The position numbers and the translations under genes were made by a program. The notes below the pieces were generated by a model that did not search any database, was not told the DNA's origin, and saw only the letters and a program-made list of their open reading frames with translations. Of a DNA stretch of 64,000 bases, positions 11,692 to 22,760 are shown piece after piece. This DNA comes from Fusarium oxysporum f. sp. lycopersici 4287. Lineage: Eukaryota > Ascomycota > Sordariomycetes > Hypocreales > Nectriaceae. Every line of letters starts with the position of its first letter. The stretch's first letter is position 1. The DNA lies in contig NC_030992.1 in the NCBI RefSeq assembly GCF_000149955.1, forward strand, positions 1,581,073 through 1,645,072, written 5' to 3'.

Positions 11692-12865
11692 ATGAATCGA
11701 CCAAGTTCTATGGATCTTTCTCAACCTTCCTCCAACAACCACTCTCATGTGGTTGGCGGTAACGGTTATCCCGTTCAAGTGTCTTATGGAGGCTGGCAGC
11801 AGAACACTCAAGTCTCCCAGCTTTCTGCCCCACGAGGCATGACATCTGGCAACTGGAGAGGTTCTCAGCCATCTGCAAACCCCATGAACAGCACCGTCCC
11901 CGGTACTAAGCACTCGCTTATGAGTTCTCCAACTCATCCCTCTCCTTCCAACAGCGACGGCGGGCCTGTGAGCATCTCTGATTGCCTCAACGGTTATGCG
12001 TACTGTGTGAAGCGACCTGACGGGCTGTACACAAGACTGATTCCGGCAGACATGGTCCCAACCCTCATCGAGCTGCCTGCTACCCAGACAAGCGCCCAAG
12101 GAATGGTACTACTTCCGGACTTGCACATGCAGCCACCGCAAGGGGTTCCTGGGATGAATCAGCCTGTCACATTCAAGGTACGTGAATTAAACATGGCACA
12201 CACAGTAAACGATGCTGAGTGTATAGGCTCCAAGTGGCCCAGCATCTGATATCCTCCAGGTAATCAGCCTCTGGCAGTATTTCGTTATCTCCCTTGTGCT
12301 TGTGCTTTCCTGGTGCAAGACTAACGTCGTTTTATAGACCAGGATTGATCGTATTGTTGCAACATCACCCACCCAGCAACGCAGAACCAAGATCTATTGT
12401 GACAAATGGATCCACGACGGCACTTGCGCCTTTACTCAGCAGGGCTGCAAATACAAACACGAGATGCCCTTCGACAAGGCTACGCAGCAATCTCTGGGCC
12501 TGTTTCATGGGTTCCCCAAGTGGTGGCGAGACCACCAGGAAGAGCTTCAGAAGCACCGCAATCGAGACTTGCCGGCCAGTAGCAACCAAGCCATCCTTCA
12601 GCCTGGCTGGCGAGATGATGGCAACGAGGATGTCCCTCGGACCGCGACAGTCCTGTCTCCCGTTGGCCCGGAGAGAAATAAGAAATCAAGCAAGGGAAAT
12701 CGCCTCTCTCAGACTCGCGAGGGGATGTCTACTGCTCCGGCATCCGAGAAGCGCTCACTAACAGGGTCAGAGACTGAATGGTTCATGGCTTCGCCAGCAA
12801 TCCAGGGCTGGAACGGATCTTCGCCTCGCCGCTCTTCCGTCTCAGCTGGTCATTATATTCGCTAG
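11692..12865 (+). CDS. CCCH-type zinc-finger protein, probably RNA-binding
   Basis: There are three exons, 11692-12177, 12227-12259 and 12338-12865, all phase 0, about 348 residues. The start is the first ATG (MNRPSSMDLSQ); the longer frame begins with GTG. The middle exon is only 33 nt and encodes 11 residues (APSGPASDILQ). The N-terminal half is Ser/Pro/Asn-rich. A single CCCH finger, C-x8-C-x6-C-x3-H (from C in IYCDKW to H in KYKHEM), lies near residue 193, followed by the conserved-looking GLFHGFPKWWRDH. CCCH fingers usually bind single-stranded RNA, so an mRNA-binding role is inferred. The C-terminus is basic and Ser-rich. I do not recognise a named ortholog. Confidence 0.8.
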
Positions 12866-13938
12866 TAACTGTGTGTTGGGCAAACTAACTACCTATACGA
12901 AAACAAAGAAAAAGGAACACGCCGATTAGACTTTCGACAAGATTCAATGTATTAGAATGACAAGCAATGGGAATGACTCCTTTGTTTTTATGTACCTGCT
13001 GGAAATTTGTTGATGTACATGGTTCATTCCCCAAGACTGTTCGATTGATGTGTTGTCCAGCAACTTAGATATTACTCTCTTTTCTGTTTGATCATTTCAT
13101 ACTAGATACGAACCCAATCTCCAATATAATCTCCGAAAGGCAATCTCTGGGACGCTGCGTTGCGGCTTGCTTCGTAGATAGCTGAATGATCTCTGGATTC
13201 TTTTTTTTTTTTGTCATTAGCCAACCATCTTTCTTGAGAAATCATTCCAATGGGGTTACATAGACTTTAGCGAGCTGACCATGCGATTCAGGTCTCAGGC
13301 AGGATTTAGGTGAGACGTAAGTTAGATACGTACCTATTGTTACGCTTAAGTTAAAGTTGTGCCTAGCCACGCGATGCTAGTGCTTGTATGATGCCAGGTC
13401 TAGTACAGGAGTTTTGCGCAAGTGGGCCAGAACAGCATGTAGGAGGCACATAAGCGACATCTAGACAAAGCTCTATTCCTGTAAAGGTCCCGTCGATTTT
13501 CATGCTTGTCGGGCGAACAAAATTTTGAAAAACAGACTGTAAGACAAATAAATGAAGCCATCCCCAACCCACCACCTACTAGTCTAGAGTAAACCTTTGG
13601 TGGTGGAGGGGCAGCTCCTTATCGAGATCCGCTTGACGATAAGCTCCTTCGGCTAATTCCCGGACCTACAACGTCACCACCCCTCCAATGCTAGAGCTGT
13701 GCTCATGAGTGTTGCCTGTGAGCTTGGAGAGCAACAACAAACTTCATATCATCTGATTCTTCGTACCTCAATACGGACCGGGAGCTTACAATACAAGTTT
13801 CTTCGTCATCACTTTGAGTTTTTGACGAGCATGATAGGGAGATGATCAGTGTAACAGTTTCATCAACTCAAACTCCACACTTCACATAACCAGCCACTAC
13901 ATTGAGAATCAGCCTGAGTATTCAGAACCCAGCTGATA
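12866..13938. other. Intergenic region, 1073 bp
   Basis: This lies between the CCCH gene and CSN3. It contains a T12 run at 13201-13212 and no convincing gene; the small minus frame at 13363-13575 has no recognisable product. The 3' part must contain the CSN3 promoter. Confidence 0.45.
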
Positions 13939-15507
13939 ATGGACACCGTTGCGGCCGTTTTAGCTGCCTTCACGCCAACTCAGGCCGCCGCTCATTCCGT
14001 CAAGAAGTATGATACTGCTATTCGGGACCATGTCGCAGCTGTGACGTCGCTGTTTGCGAACCAACGGGAAGTCATCAGTGCCAATGCTAGCCAGATCCTA
14101 CAAGTAAATCTCACAGTATCTTTGTTAATTCTAGCTAACGCTCCCAGAACATTGACCCCTCGATCGACTCTATCACATTTCAAGCCATCCTCCTTCTCTC
14201 ACTACAAACATTGAACCCCGCACCTGGTAGCGAACGAAGCACACTCTTAGACGAGATCCTCCGATTTCTTCTCAACTTCAACCCTCTCCAGATACGATAT
14301 GTGGGCTCTGAATTCCGAAGGCTTCTTGAATACATCGCAGCAGGCACGCTGTTTACTGTACGCGCCACCCCTCCATGACATCGCAAGGCGCTAACTATCC
14401 TGCAACTAGACAAGTGTTACTGTAGAGGCTTTGGCTGCTGCTATACTGCGACTCGATCCCACAGGAAGCATGTTCACATCTACCCATCTTACAATGATCA
14501 AGATCGCTTATTCAACATCCTGGATTGGGCCCGCTCTTAAGGTTCTCGATTGCGATCTTACGTTCTACCCTGGCATGGCGGGCCAGAAGGACGCCAAACT
14601 CTTGTGTGATAGTAGTCTGCATCCCGCTTCCTTCATTTCAGTTGACACAGGTCTTACTGGGGATGTGAAGAGCTCTGCCGTCTTGGAGTATAATCACCTT
14701 GCGGCGCAATGCTACATGTCACGACGAGACTGGACCAAAGCCTACCGAGCTCTCGAGCGCGTCATTACACACCCATCAAAAGACAAAGGCGTCAGCAAGG
14801 TCATGGATGAAGCGTACAAGAGGTGGTTGCTGGTCGGGCTACTTAAGGATGGGAAAGAGCCAAGTATTCCACCATACACTGCCACGATAGCCAAGAATAC
14901 CTTTTCCACACTAGGAACGCCATACAAGAATATCACCACTCAGTTCACAACCACGAATGCAGCGCAGCTCAAAGCGGACATCGAGGCCAACCGGCAAGTC
15001 TGGGAGGAAGACGGTACCTCATCGTTGATTGCAGAGGTAGTGGCGGCGTACCCAAAGTGGCAAATCATCAACCTCCGCGACATTTATGCACGGGTGTCCA
15101 TTTCCCAAGTGCGTCTCTCGACACTCAGTGCCGAGACAGGCGAAATCCTCGCAGACGACGATGCTACCACACGCTTAGTTCGAGATATGATCGATTCCGG
15201 TCTACTAAAAGGCGAGCTACAGCCGGGCAACAATGGCGGGGAACTCTATCTGCACTTCCACGACGATAATGAGGCGATGACAGAGGCAAAGTTTGCCCAG
15301 CAGATTGCCCAGCGTTACCATAACATCGAAAGTCTTGGTAACCAGTACAAGGCAGCCAACGAACGGCTGGGCAATAGCAAGGAGTACGTGAAACACGCTG
15401 TTAGGGAGCAGAAGCGGGCAGATAAGGACCCTGCAGATCCTGGAGTGGGCTTCGATTCTCTAATAGAGGATGAGGACCTTATGACCGGCATCACACCAAC
15501 TGCCTAA
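13939..15507 (+). CDS. CSN3: COP9 signalosome complex subunit 3
   Basis: There are three exons, 13939-14103, 14148-14357 and 14410-15507, all joined in phase 0 (introns 44 and 52 nt with CTAAC-type branch sites), giving about 490 residues. The helical-repeat region runs through LEYNHLAAQCYMSRRDWTKAYRALERV (about residues 220-245). The PCI/winged-helix part is near residues 335-420, with YPKWQIINLRDIYARVSISQVRL and an acidic linker. The C-terminus ends in a helical segment and an acidic tail. CSN3 is a PCI subunit of the COP9 signalosome, which removes Nedd8 from cullins; in filamentous fungi the complex controls development and light responses. The length fits the family. Confidence 0.87.
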
Positions 15508-17324
15508 TTCGATCGTTCAGAAACAGGCATGTTAACACGGCCATAACCTATGGTCACGAGTATGAGCTTATTATTCTGACAAGCAGCCATAGTTCATCGT
15601 CTCGTCACTGGACGCGACATATTCATTGGTAATTGGGCAACAATGCTGCTCGCAAGGGTTACGGTAGATGAAGACGCGGCGTATTACTTTAGATTCATTA
15701 GATAGTTAATCAAAGGATGACTGGCTGTGGTCAAACACCAGTTGATGAGGGTCTCCTACCCCCCGATTTCGTCTTCTGCCCCTGATTATCTCTTCCTCCT
15801 TTTGTTCGAATTTCTCAACTTTGAAGGGCATGTCTTGAGCTCAATTTACCATTTATCACTATTGCTCTAATGCCTGGTTCTATTCCTCTTCCATAACTCT
15901 GTATTCATGTTTCTTTCTGCGTATCCTGGGCCTATCATGGAGTGTAGGACAAGTGATAAGTATGCCTTCTCTATAATACCACTTCTGGTTGGCCAATTCT
16001 CCTATTGATCTCGAGAGTCGTTTCTTCAATATTCCTAGTTATCTTGTCACCCCATGTGCCCTCGCTAGGATGATGGTAGTGGCCGTAATGCATCATCTTG
16101 TGCATGGTAAGCTCTTGGTTGTCCTGGAGCTTCAATTTGTCATTGCCTGCCAGTCTTGTACAGAATTATAGGCTCAGGTCGTGCATCCCTCCTATGTCCC
16201 TTCATTGACCGTTCTTGCAATGGTTTGAATGACGTCTTTCGTTCTCATTTTGTGCGCAGTGCCTCGAGAGTGCTTCTCCAATAGTCGCCTCTCGCCCCAG
16301 TATCTTCTCTGCCAAAGAATCGGGTTCTTGAACAAGTTTGATCTTGTGGGTGTGAATTTCTCTACGAAAGTGGGCAAGAAGTATTCTGAAGTGAATGCCA
16401 TCGGCACCCCTTTCAAGGATGTCGATAATAGCTCGAGCTTTGAGCATGTCGTATAGTGCTGCTTAGACCGCGTATGACAAGATCACGACCATCAAGACTG
16501 AAATATTGGCCAACGGCGTGACAGTCACAATAGACTTTCTTCTGGTTTTGTGAGGTTAGTGGTGATTCTTGCATGAGTAAGTGTGCTAGCAGAACACACA
16601 AGAAGTAAAGAACTGTTCTTTCAATGATCGTATCATTAATTCATTATCAGGTGCACGAGACATGATCTTGTGTTTGTCAATCTTTGTGCTGAAATATAAT
16701 CATCATGATGACTTGAAATCTCGTGGCATTTTAGGTGACGTACAAAGTTCATGAGTTGTTTGCCAGGTTGTAGGAGGTTGAGTGTCTCGGGCTCAAGATA
16801 GTGTCAGCAGTTCTCTGAGGCACTCTAATGAGACCATCAAGTATTTAAATGGAGATCCTCAGATGATAAAAGGCTCAGTTGGATCCAGAAACGATTATTA
16901 TGACGCTAAGTTTTCTTCAATATATATTCTATTATTTGAGCCTTAGCGCCGTGGAAGAATGTCGTCTGCGAGGGAAACAGCCCAACACAGTCATTTTGGA
17001 AGGCCTATCCCCTGACCTTGCTCGCCCGTCTATACCGTGAAATCCTATGTACTATGCATCCCTTGTACTCAAGTCGAAAAACACCTAAATTGAGTATGCT
17101 TTATGCAATTGTTCCCTGCTCTGTGTAATGCAATGAACCAAACAGTCTAAATAAGCGCGCAATCCTGTTTATCGCGCAGGCTTTTGATTTCATGTCTTGG
17201 GTCCCAGAACTTCAAGGTGTCTAGTTTCTCGACCATCTTGGAATTTTGGGCCGAAGGTGTTCTTTCCATATCAAATTTGTTCATCAGCAGGGCCTCGAAG
17301 TTGAAGTTAGATCCACATAGCGTC
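15508..17324. other. Intergenic region, 1.8 kb, with a possible decayed coding stretch
   Basis: This lies between the 3' ends of CSN3 (+) and the SUR7-like gene (-). Apart from the possible pseudogene at 16202-16555 (minus) I see no gene, tRNA or repeat. Unusually long for a convergent intergenic gap in this window. Confidence 0.45.
16202..16555 (-). pseudogene. Possible decayed coding exon, unidentified
   Basis: On the minus strand one frame reads as plausible protein for 118 codons (…SIVTVTPLANISVLMVV… then AALYDMLKARAIIDILERG… to SRHCAQNENERR) with a single internal TAA at 16465-16463, between YAV and AALYDM. A change of CAA to TAA would explain the stop. The downstream 81 codons from the ATG at 16447 are fully open. 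An upstream CTAAC...CAG looks like the end of an intron. I do not recognise the product. It could also be a chance open frame or a short real gene starting at 16447. Confidence 0.28.
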
Positions 17325-18201
17325 CTATGACGAATGTGATGAAGACCTATGCCCTCTTCGATGACGAAGGTTTGGATGCGCTGCCCTCATCTCTTCTTGG
17401 GGACCCTGCGGCTTATCCCTATTAGGTCTACAACAGCAACCCATGGCAGCATGTAGCAGGAATGCCACATCGGTGAAAATAGCAGCCAACCACATGAAGA
17501 CAAACATCTTGATGCCAATGTTTGCCTTGATATTGAGTTGATCCTGCGCCGTGAGTGCGACCTTAGCAGCAACACTTATGACAGTTGCAATGATAGCTGC
17601 GAGCGAAATAAGAATCGCTGTACAGAACGCAAGAACTGTTATAACCAAACTCCACCAACGGGTGCGAATAACGAGGAGGCTTAGCGGAATAAGGACAAAG
17701 TCGATGCATATGCCGGCCATGAAACATCCATACATGATTCTAGAGCCTATCTTGAGCAAGTTGAGGACGGTGACGGCCTCAGCAGGGAGTGCAATCTGGG
17801 CTCCGGCGAGTAGTTCGCTGACAAGAATCTCGACAGGGTTGAACCAGTACCACTGTTTAGGGTTAGAGCAGTAGGTAACGCCCCTGAGTTGTGTTGTTAG
17901 CTATCGTATGCTACATGAGATACTTGGAAACATACTCATCATTGTAACCTTCGCAAAAGTTCCATAGTCCAACCTGGTAGAAATCATGCAGACCTAAACT
18001 CCGAGCGACAGAATTAAGCAGTTTCGAATTATCGACCGAGATTGGTATAACTTGAGAAACGTCAAGCTTAAAGAAGTATATGTCGTTCAATGTCGAATTG
18101 ATATGGGTATTACCGATTATGACGAGAATCAAGAAGGGTATCGACAGAAAGTATAGCGTGCTAGCAGCGAAGGCTGTGTTTCGCCTATGCACGTTCGCCA
18201 T
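17325..18201 (-). CDS. SUR7/PalI-family four-span plasma-membrane protein
   Basis: Two exons, 18201-17936 and 17883-17325, are joined across a 52-nt intron (GTATGT donor, CTCAG acceptor, phase 2) and give about 274 residues. The layout is typical: membrane span 1 near residues 12-30, a long external loop containing GLWNFCEGYNDEGVTYC (about 80-97; the cysteine pair straddles the intron), then three closely spaced spans (about 130-230) and a basic, His/Ser-rich cytosolic tail. The family includes the eisosome proteins Sur7 and Fmp45 and the pH-signalling protein PalI/Rim9. The sequence alone does not decide between eisosome/cell-wall and pH-sensing roles. It is divergent from the PLC-like gene. 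Confidence 0.82.
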
Positions 18202-20155
18202 CGTACCTGGGCACTGCGGTATCGGAGTGAGCTACCAAAGGGCTCTTTCGTTTGTTGGTGATGCCTTCTAATTGCGTGCTGTGCTGCAAAATACCAGTGA
18301 TGAAACAAATAATGAACAGAACAAGAAAGACGAAAGGAAAGGATAGTCGCGGAGTGGTGTGCGGTTGAATGTCAACACGATCCACAAACAGAACATAAGA
18401 AACAAATGGGGTTACGAAAGGCTTCGCAATCCAGAGAACAAAAGAAAGGTAGCGACAGGATAATGAAGAAGGTGCAGTAGAGAAATGCGTTGCGAAGTGG
18501 GCCAGCCAAATGATCAACGCCAGCTGTAAGGTACTTGGAGGAGCGAGCAAGGAGCGACCGCTTTCACAGAGATAGTGGAGCAATCGTCATGACGAAGGGA
18601 AAATCCCAATTCCAAGGATCTTGCCAGACGACATGGATCCATGCAATCCATGATCGAAGAGGCGCCAAAAGGGTCGTGGGCCCTTCCGAAACCTTGACCT
18701 AAAAGGGATAGACGACCTCCATCAGTGGAGAGCTTATGTGCTTTTGGTGGAATGTCCCCTGCAATACAGCCCCCCTGGGGAGCGACAATGCAGCGGCAAA
18801 GGGAAGGCTTATGGGGTCCGTGGGTAAGGGGCATCAGAACCTGGGAAAGCTGAGCGAATAGATCTCTATCTGCCTATTGAAGCTGGATGAAGAACCTGGA
18901 CAGCCGCCCGTATTATGATACACACAGTTGGTAAAGGCCTAAGTATAGTACATATTGAGTAGCAGGTCAAAAAGAATGGAAACATTTCGAATAGGCGCCT
19001 AAGAAAACTTCTTGGATTTACGACTTGCAAGAAAAACATGAGGTGCCATGCCACTATCATAGGTTATTGGTGCTTGGCTTTCGCTTTTGTTTTCTGGTAT
19101 CCAATCCAATCCATTTCTACTCTAGCCCCAAACTACCGAGCCTCAGGTGAAGAAAAGGAAGTGATGTGCCGCGTTACCGGCTGGGTCTTAGCTGCGGCCC
19201 AATATGATGACGCGTTTCAACACCATCCAGCAAAATTTCGTGAACAACAAGCGCTGTGGTAACGATTACGCTCGGATTTTCGGGTATTTGACACTCTCTT
19301 AGCGCTACGGAAACAGTCAGAAACTCAACATGACTTCTGCGTCTATTTTTGCGGCTCAACATTGGCCAATTGACACTGTCAATTCCTGCCGTTATTACCG
19401 CTAAGAGAGTGAGGACTAACTGTTTATTCATAGACACATGTCATTATGTCACAGCGGGTGAGGCCGCATCATCAAATAAAGCACTAACAACCTACTAACC
19501 TAAGCCAATTTGTTCAGTATTTTTTAATTTTTTTGCTCTCATGCCAAGTCGCGACAAAGCAACTATCACACAGTCGTTCTCCTTTTTCCTTGGGTCCTTC
19601 ATTTTCATCTCTTTTTATTCGTAATCTCGTCTAAGTTTGGGATAGGTACTCTTGACTAAAAAGCCAAGCAAGGCAGTGCAAAAAGGAAGGTTTCCCAACC
19701 GCCGCACGTATCACATCCTTCTACTGGTCTCTACAGTGACTACTTGAGGTTTCTCTTGCTACATACGTATCATACCCACCTCATCTCGCCGATCTGTCGT
19801 TGTTCGCAAAAGTGGGCTCTCTTGGTACTGGTCTGGTGTTTCTCAAGCAGGGATCAAAGGCAGGACTGCGCAAGTCGTCGCAGATCGCACTAGGTTAGAT
19901 CTTGTTCTACCTCATCAAGTGCACAACTCACTTTTGTTTCTTCTTTTTCTTCGGCCTGCTTTGCCTACAAGAACTCCCTTAATCTTGTACCACTTTAAAT
20001 CGACGCGGGCCCGGCTGCAATAGGTGGACCTTGAGCTCCAGTTGTAAAGCTTGTTGCGACTAGCGAGCTCCCTCCTATCGCCCTTTCAACTTATCCTGCG
20101 CCCTACCAGAGATATTCTCTCCTGTCACAAATTCTTTCAGGATCAGTTTCCCGTC
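18202..20155. promoter_or_regulatory. Divergent intergenic region, 1.95 kb, SUR7-like / PLC-like
   Basis: Both start codons face away from this region. The last 500 bp before the PLC-like gene are rich in CT tracts. The open frame 18185-18583 (minus) contains one hydrophobic run but overlaps the SUR7-like start and looks like leader sequence. No other gene is seen. Confidence 0.45.
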
Positions 20156-21490
20156 ATGGAGCTCTGGAGCTCAGTACTCGCGGTTCTGGCTTTGACTTCC
20201 AGTCATGTAGCAGCTCAGACAGTCGATTTATCAGCGTCTTCAGACCTCACTTTCATTGGAGGCACACGAACACAGAAAATTACACGACAAACCGGTCCTC
20301 CCACAGGCGCATATTCTTCCTACGCCTCTAAGATCACACTGCAGGGCTCCAGCGACACCGAATCGGACGAACTCACGAGCACCCTCACAGGCCTTTTCCC
20401 CACAGACGCCACAGATAGCACTACCATTACCAGCAACCTGACAGAGACTGGCACAGGAACCGCCACAGCGAATGGTACCTCGACTGCCACCACGAAAGCA
20501 AAGCCTACAAACACACAGCCCTGTAACAATTATGTCGAGCTTTGCAAGCGCAAGTACGGCAATATCACGATGGTTGGCTGCCACAACTCACCCTTCGTAA
20601 GACCGGGTAACTCTGGTTCTAACCAGGAGCTTGAGGTTGAGACACAACTTAATGATGGCATTCGCTTCCTTCAGGCCCAGATCCAGTTCCCTAGCAACTC
20701 ATCAGTGCCACACTTTTGCCACTCGACCTGTGATCTTCTTGACGCGGGTCCCATCACCGACTGGCTAACCAGAGTACGAAAGTGGGTTGACGACCACCCA
20801 TACGATGTTGTCACGATTCTTCTTGGAAATGGAAACTACTCCCACCCCGATCTCTACGTACCGTACATCAGAGAGACCGGCATTTTGAAGTATGTCTACC
20901 AAGCGCCTTACCTCCCAATGGCCCTTGAAGACTGGCCCACTCTGGAAGACCTGATCATTCGTGGCAAGCGAGTCATCATGTTCATCGACTACGTGTCGGA
21001 CCAGAAGAAGTACCCCTGGCTTCTCGATGAGTTCACACAGATGTGGGAGACTCCTTTTGATCCCCTGGATCGCGACTTTCCCTGCACTGTCCAGCGACCT
21101 CCCGACCTGAGCGAGAAATCAGCGAAGAACCGCCTGTACCTCATGAACCACAACCTCAACGCCGAGTTCAACGTCTTTGGTGCCGAAATTCTGGTCCCCG
21201 CTGTGGCACTACTCAACGAGACTAACAACGTCACGGGTTATGGCAGCCTGGGTGTTGCGGCCAACAACTGCCGCTCTGACTGGGGTCGGGCTCCCAATAT
21301 TCTCAACGTGGACTATTACAATTACGGTGGTTTCCCTGGCTCTGTCTTTGAGGTTGCTGCGCAGATGAATAACGTGACATATGACCGTGATAGTTGTTGC
21401 GGTACCACGAGCCTAGCTCCACATACATATCAAGCTGCGTCTATGACAGCTTTGCTAGCTGCATTAATGTCAGCATACCTCATGTTCTAA
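20156..21490 (+). CDS. Secreted/GPI-type PLC-like phosphodiesterase (PI-PLC X-like fold)
   Basis: A single exon, about 444 residues from the ATG at 20156; I chose this over the in-frame upstream ATG because MELWSSVLAVLALTSSHVAA is a signal peptide. A Ser/Thr-rich stalk (about residues 55-115) precedes the catalytic domain. VGCHNSPF (about 138) corresponds to the first catalytic histidine, NDGIRFLQAQIQF to the following strand, and HFCHSTCDLLDAG (about 180) to the second. Further on are PYDVVTILLGN and GKRVIMFIDYV. Many NxS/T sites and a hydrophobic C-terminus (MTALLAALMSAYLMF) suggest GPI anchoring. Family members cleave or bind phosphoinositide-like lipids without calcium; the substrate here is unknown. 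Confidence 0.85.
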   Translation: MELWSSVLAVLALTSSHVAAQTVDLSASSDLTFIGGTRTQKITRQTGPPTGAYSSYASKITLQGSSDTESDELTSTLTGLFPTDATDSTTITSNLTETGTGTATANGTSTATTKAKPTNTQPCNNYVELCKRKYGNITMVGCHNSPFVRPGNSGSNQELEVETQLNDGIRFLQAQIQFPSNSSVPHFCHSTCDLLDAGPITDWLTRVRKWVDDHPYDVVTILLGNGNYSHPDLYVPYIRETGILKYVYQAPYLPMALEDWPTLEDLIIRGKRVIMFIDYVSDQKKYPWLLDEFTQMWETPFDPLDRDFPCTVQRPPDLSEKSAKNRLYLMNHNLNAEFNVFGAEILVPAVALLNETNNVTGYGSLGVAANNCRSDWGRAPNILNVDYYNYGGFPGSVFEVAAQMNNVTYDRDSCCGTTSLAPHTYQAASMTALLAALMSAYLMF

Positions 21491-22092
21491 ATGTGAGCAT
21501 GGGATATATGACCGCATTTCTTACTGGTTCTGTTCGCATAGCAATAGAAGCGTATTGATTTTTGGTTTGCATAGACTGGAAGTTTTGGGATCAAAGACAT
21601 ATGGGCAGGTTCAGTACTCACCACAAACTTATAATTGATGACGGGGCTCTTGGGAGTGTATCAAATTCTCGTTTTCTGAATATAAATTCTTATTTTAGAT
21701 CAAGTTGATTTACCGTGTAGCTCGCCCTGTTCAACTTTGGAATCGGTCTAAGCCAGCATGAATATCTATGTCAACTTCGATAGGCATTCTCTTTTTTCCA
21801 GATACAATTTCCTTGAAGCATAGTCTCATTTTTCAAGGATAAATTATCTGCTCTTCGGGTGAGATACTGTGTAAATTCGTTGTGACATTTGAATATTACA
21901 TTCAAATTTACCTTCAGATTTGCCCACCACACACATCAACAGGCAGACAATATGAGTCTTGCACCGGTGTAGCGCACTGTATTCGGTGCACAAGGTCATG
22001 CGCGATACTTACATGCGAAGTCAGTTCATGGCAAACCTCACGTTCATGTGACAGTGTTTACTAAGCTCCGTACAGGAGAAGAGAACTGTCCA
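21491..22092. other. Intergenic region, 602 bp
   Basis: This is the 3' flank of the PLC-like gene up to the tandem repeat. It is AT-rich with no gene seen. Confidence 0.45.
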
Positions 22093-22760
22093 TGTAACTG
22101 TTTTGATATGTATGTATGTATGTATGTATGTGTATTTTTCGTCTGGGTGGCTGTAACGAAGCCAAATCTCCTACTGGAGCAAAAGACGTGCTGAGCTAGC
22201 TAGGTACAGGATACCCCGCTTCCTTCACCATCCAGCATACCAATGGCACAAAAGGTGCTGTATTTCTCAAGCCCGTCACCCGTCAGCGGGTTCGAGGGCA
22301 ATCTATTGTCGAACTTTTTCCACCGACCAGAATTCTCTCGCGCATCACTACATCTGCTGACGCAGTCCACAATCTCCAGTAACCAAGTTGTAGCTCGTAG
22401 TCGACTGTCGCGGCGGCAGGGAAAAACCTCGGGAAGGGATCAGAGGCCGACGGTGCGGCTTGCCTTTAAAGGAGAAAAACCCATCGCAATCGGCGTCGTT
22501 GATCGGAAGGATGTCGCTACGAATGCCCGGGGCATCGCCCTCCGATATCTAAGGCGTTCTGGTTCTGAGGTGCCGCCATTAGATCCGACAAAGGTGTTGT
22601 CAGAGAAGGCGAACTCTCCAAAATTCCTTCTCTGAAAACTGCTGTTAGGGAGCCGATAGCGTCCCCGCAGTTTTTGTGTGGTCGCGTGGCCTGCAGAAAA
22701 TCCCGCTCCTAGCACCGCACTAACAGTGCGTGCCAAGAAAGAATTTTTACAGGAGAGAGT
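22093..22760. repeat. Tandem repeat unit 1 (668 bp)
   Basis: This is the first of two adjacent direct copies. It opens with a 16-nt sequence TGTAACTGTTTTGATA (22093-22108), which recurs at 22761 and 23431 so that the pair is bounded and separated by it. Next is a (TATG)6 microsatellite (22107-22130), then about 600 bp nearly identical to unit 2. An open frame of 130 codons (22243-22635, plus) is present in both units, but the changes between the units are mostly amino-acid-changing, so I do not treat it as a gene. The 3' half contains perfect inverted repeats. No transposase, terminal inverted repeat or LTR was recognised. Confidence 0.9.
22600..22674. other. Two adjacent perfect hairpins in repeat unit 1
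   Basis: A 10-bp stem TCAGAGAAGG/CCTTCTCTGA (22600-22609 and 22626-22635, 16-nt loop) is followed at once by an 8-bp stem AAAACTGC/GCAGTTTT (22635-22642 and 22667-22674, 24-nt loop). A short third stem around GCACT-AAC-AGTGC follows near 22725. The function is unknown. Confidence 0.75.

Noticed and set aside
18185..18583. 132-codon minus frame with a hydrophobic run
   Set aside because: It overlaps the start of the SUR7-like gene in another frame and has no feature beyond one hydrophobic run.
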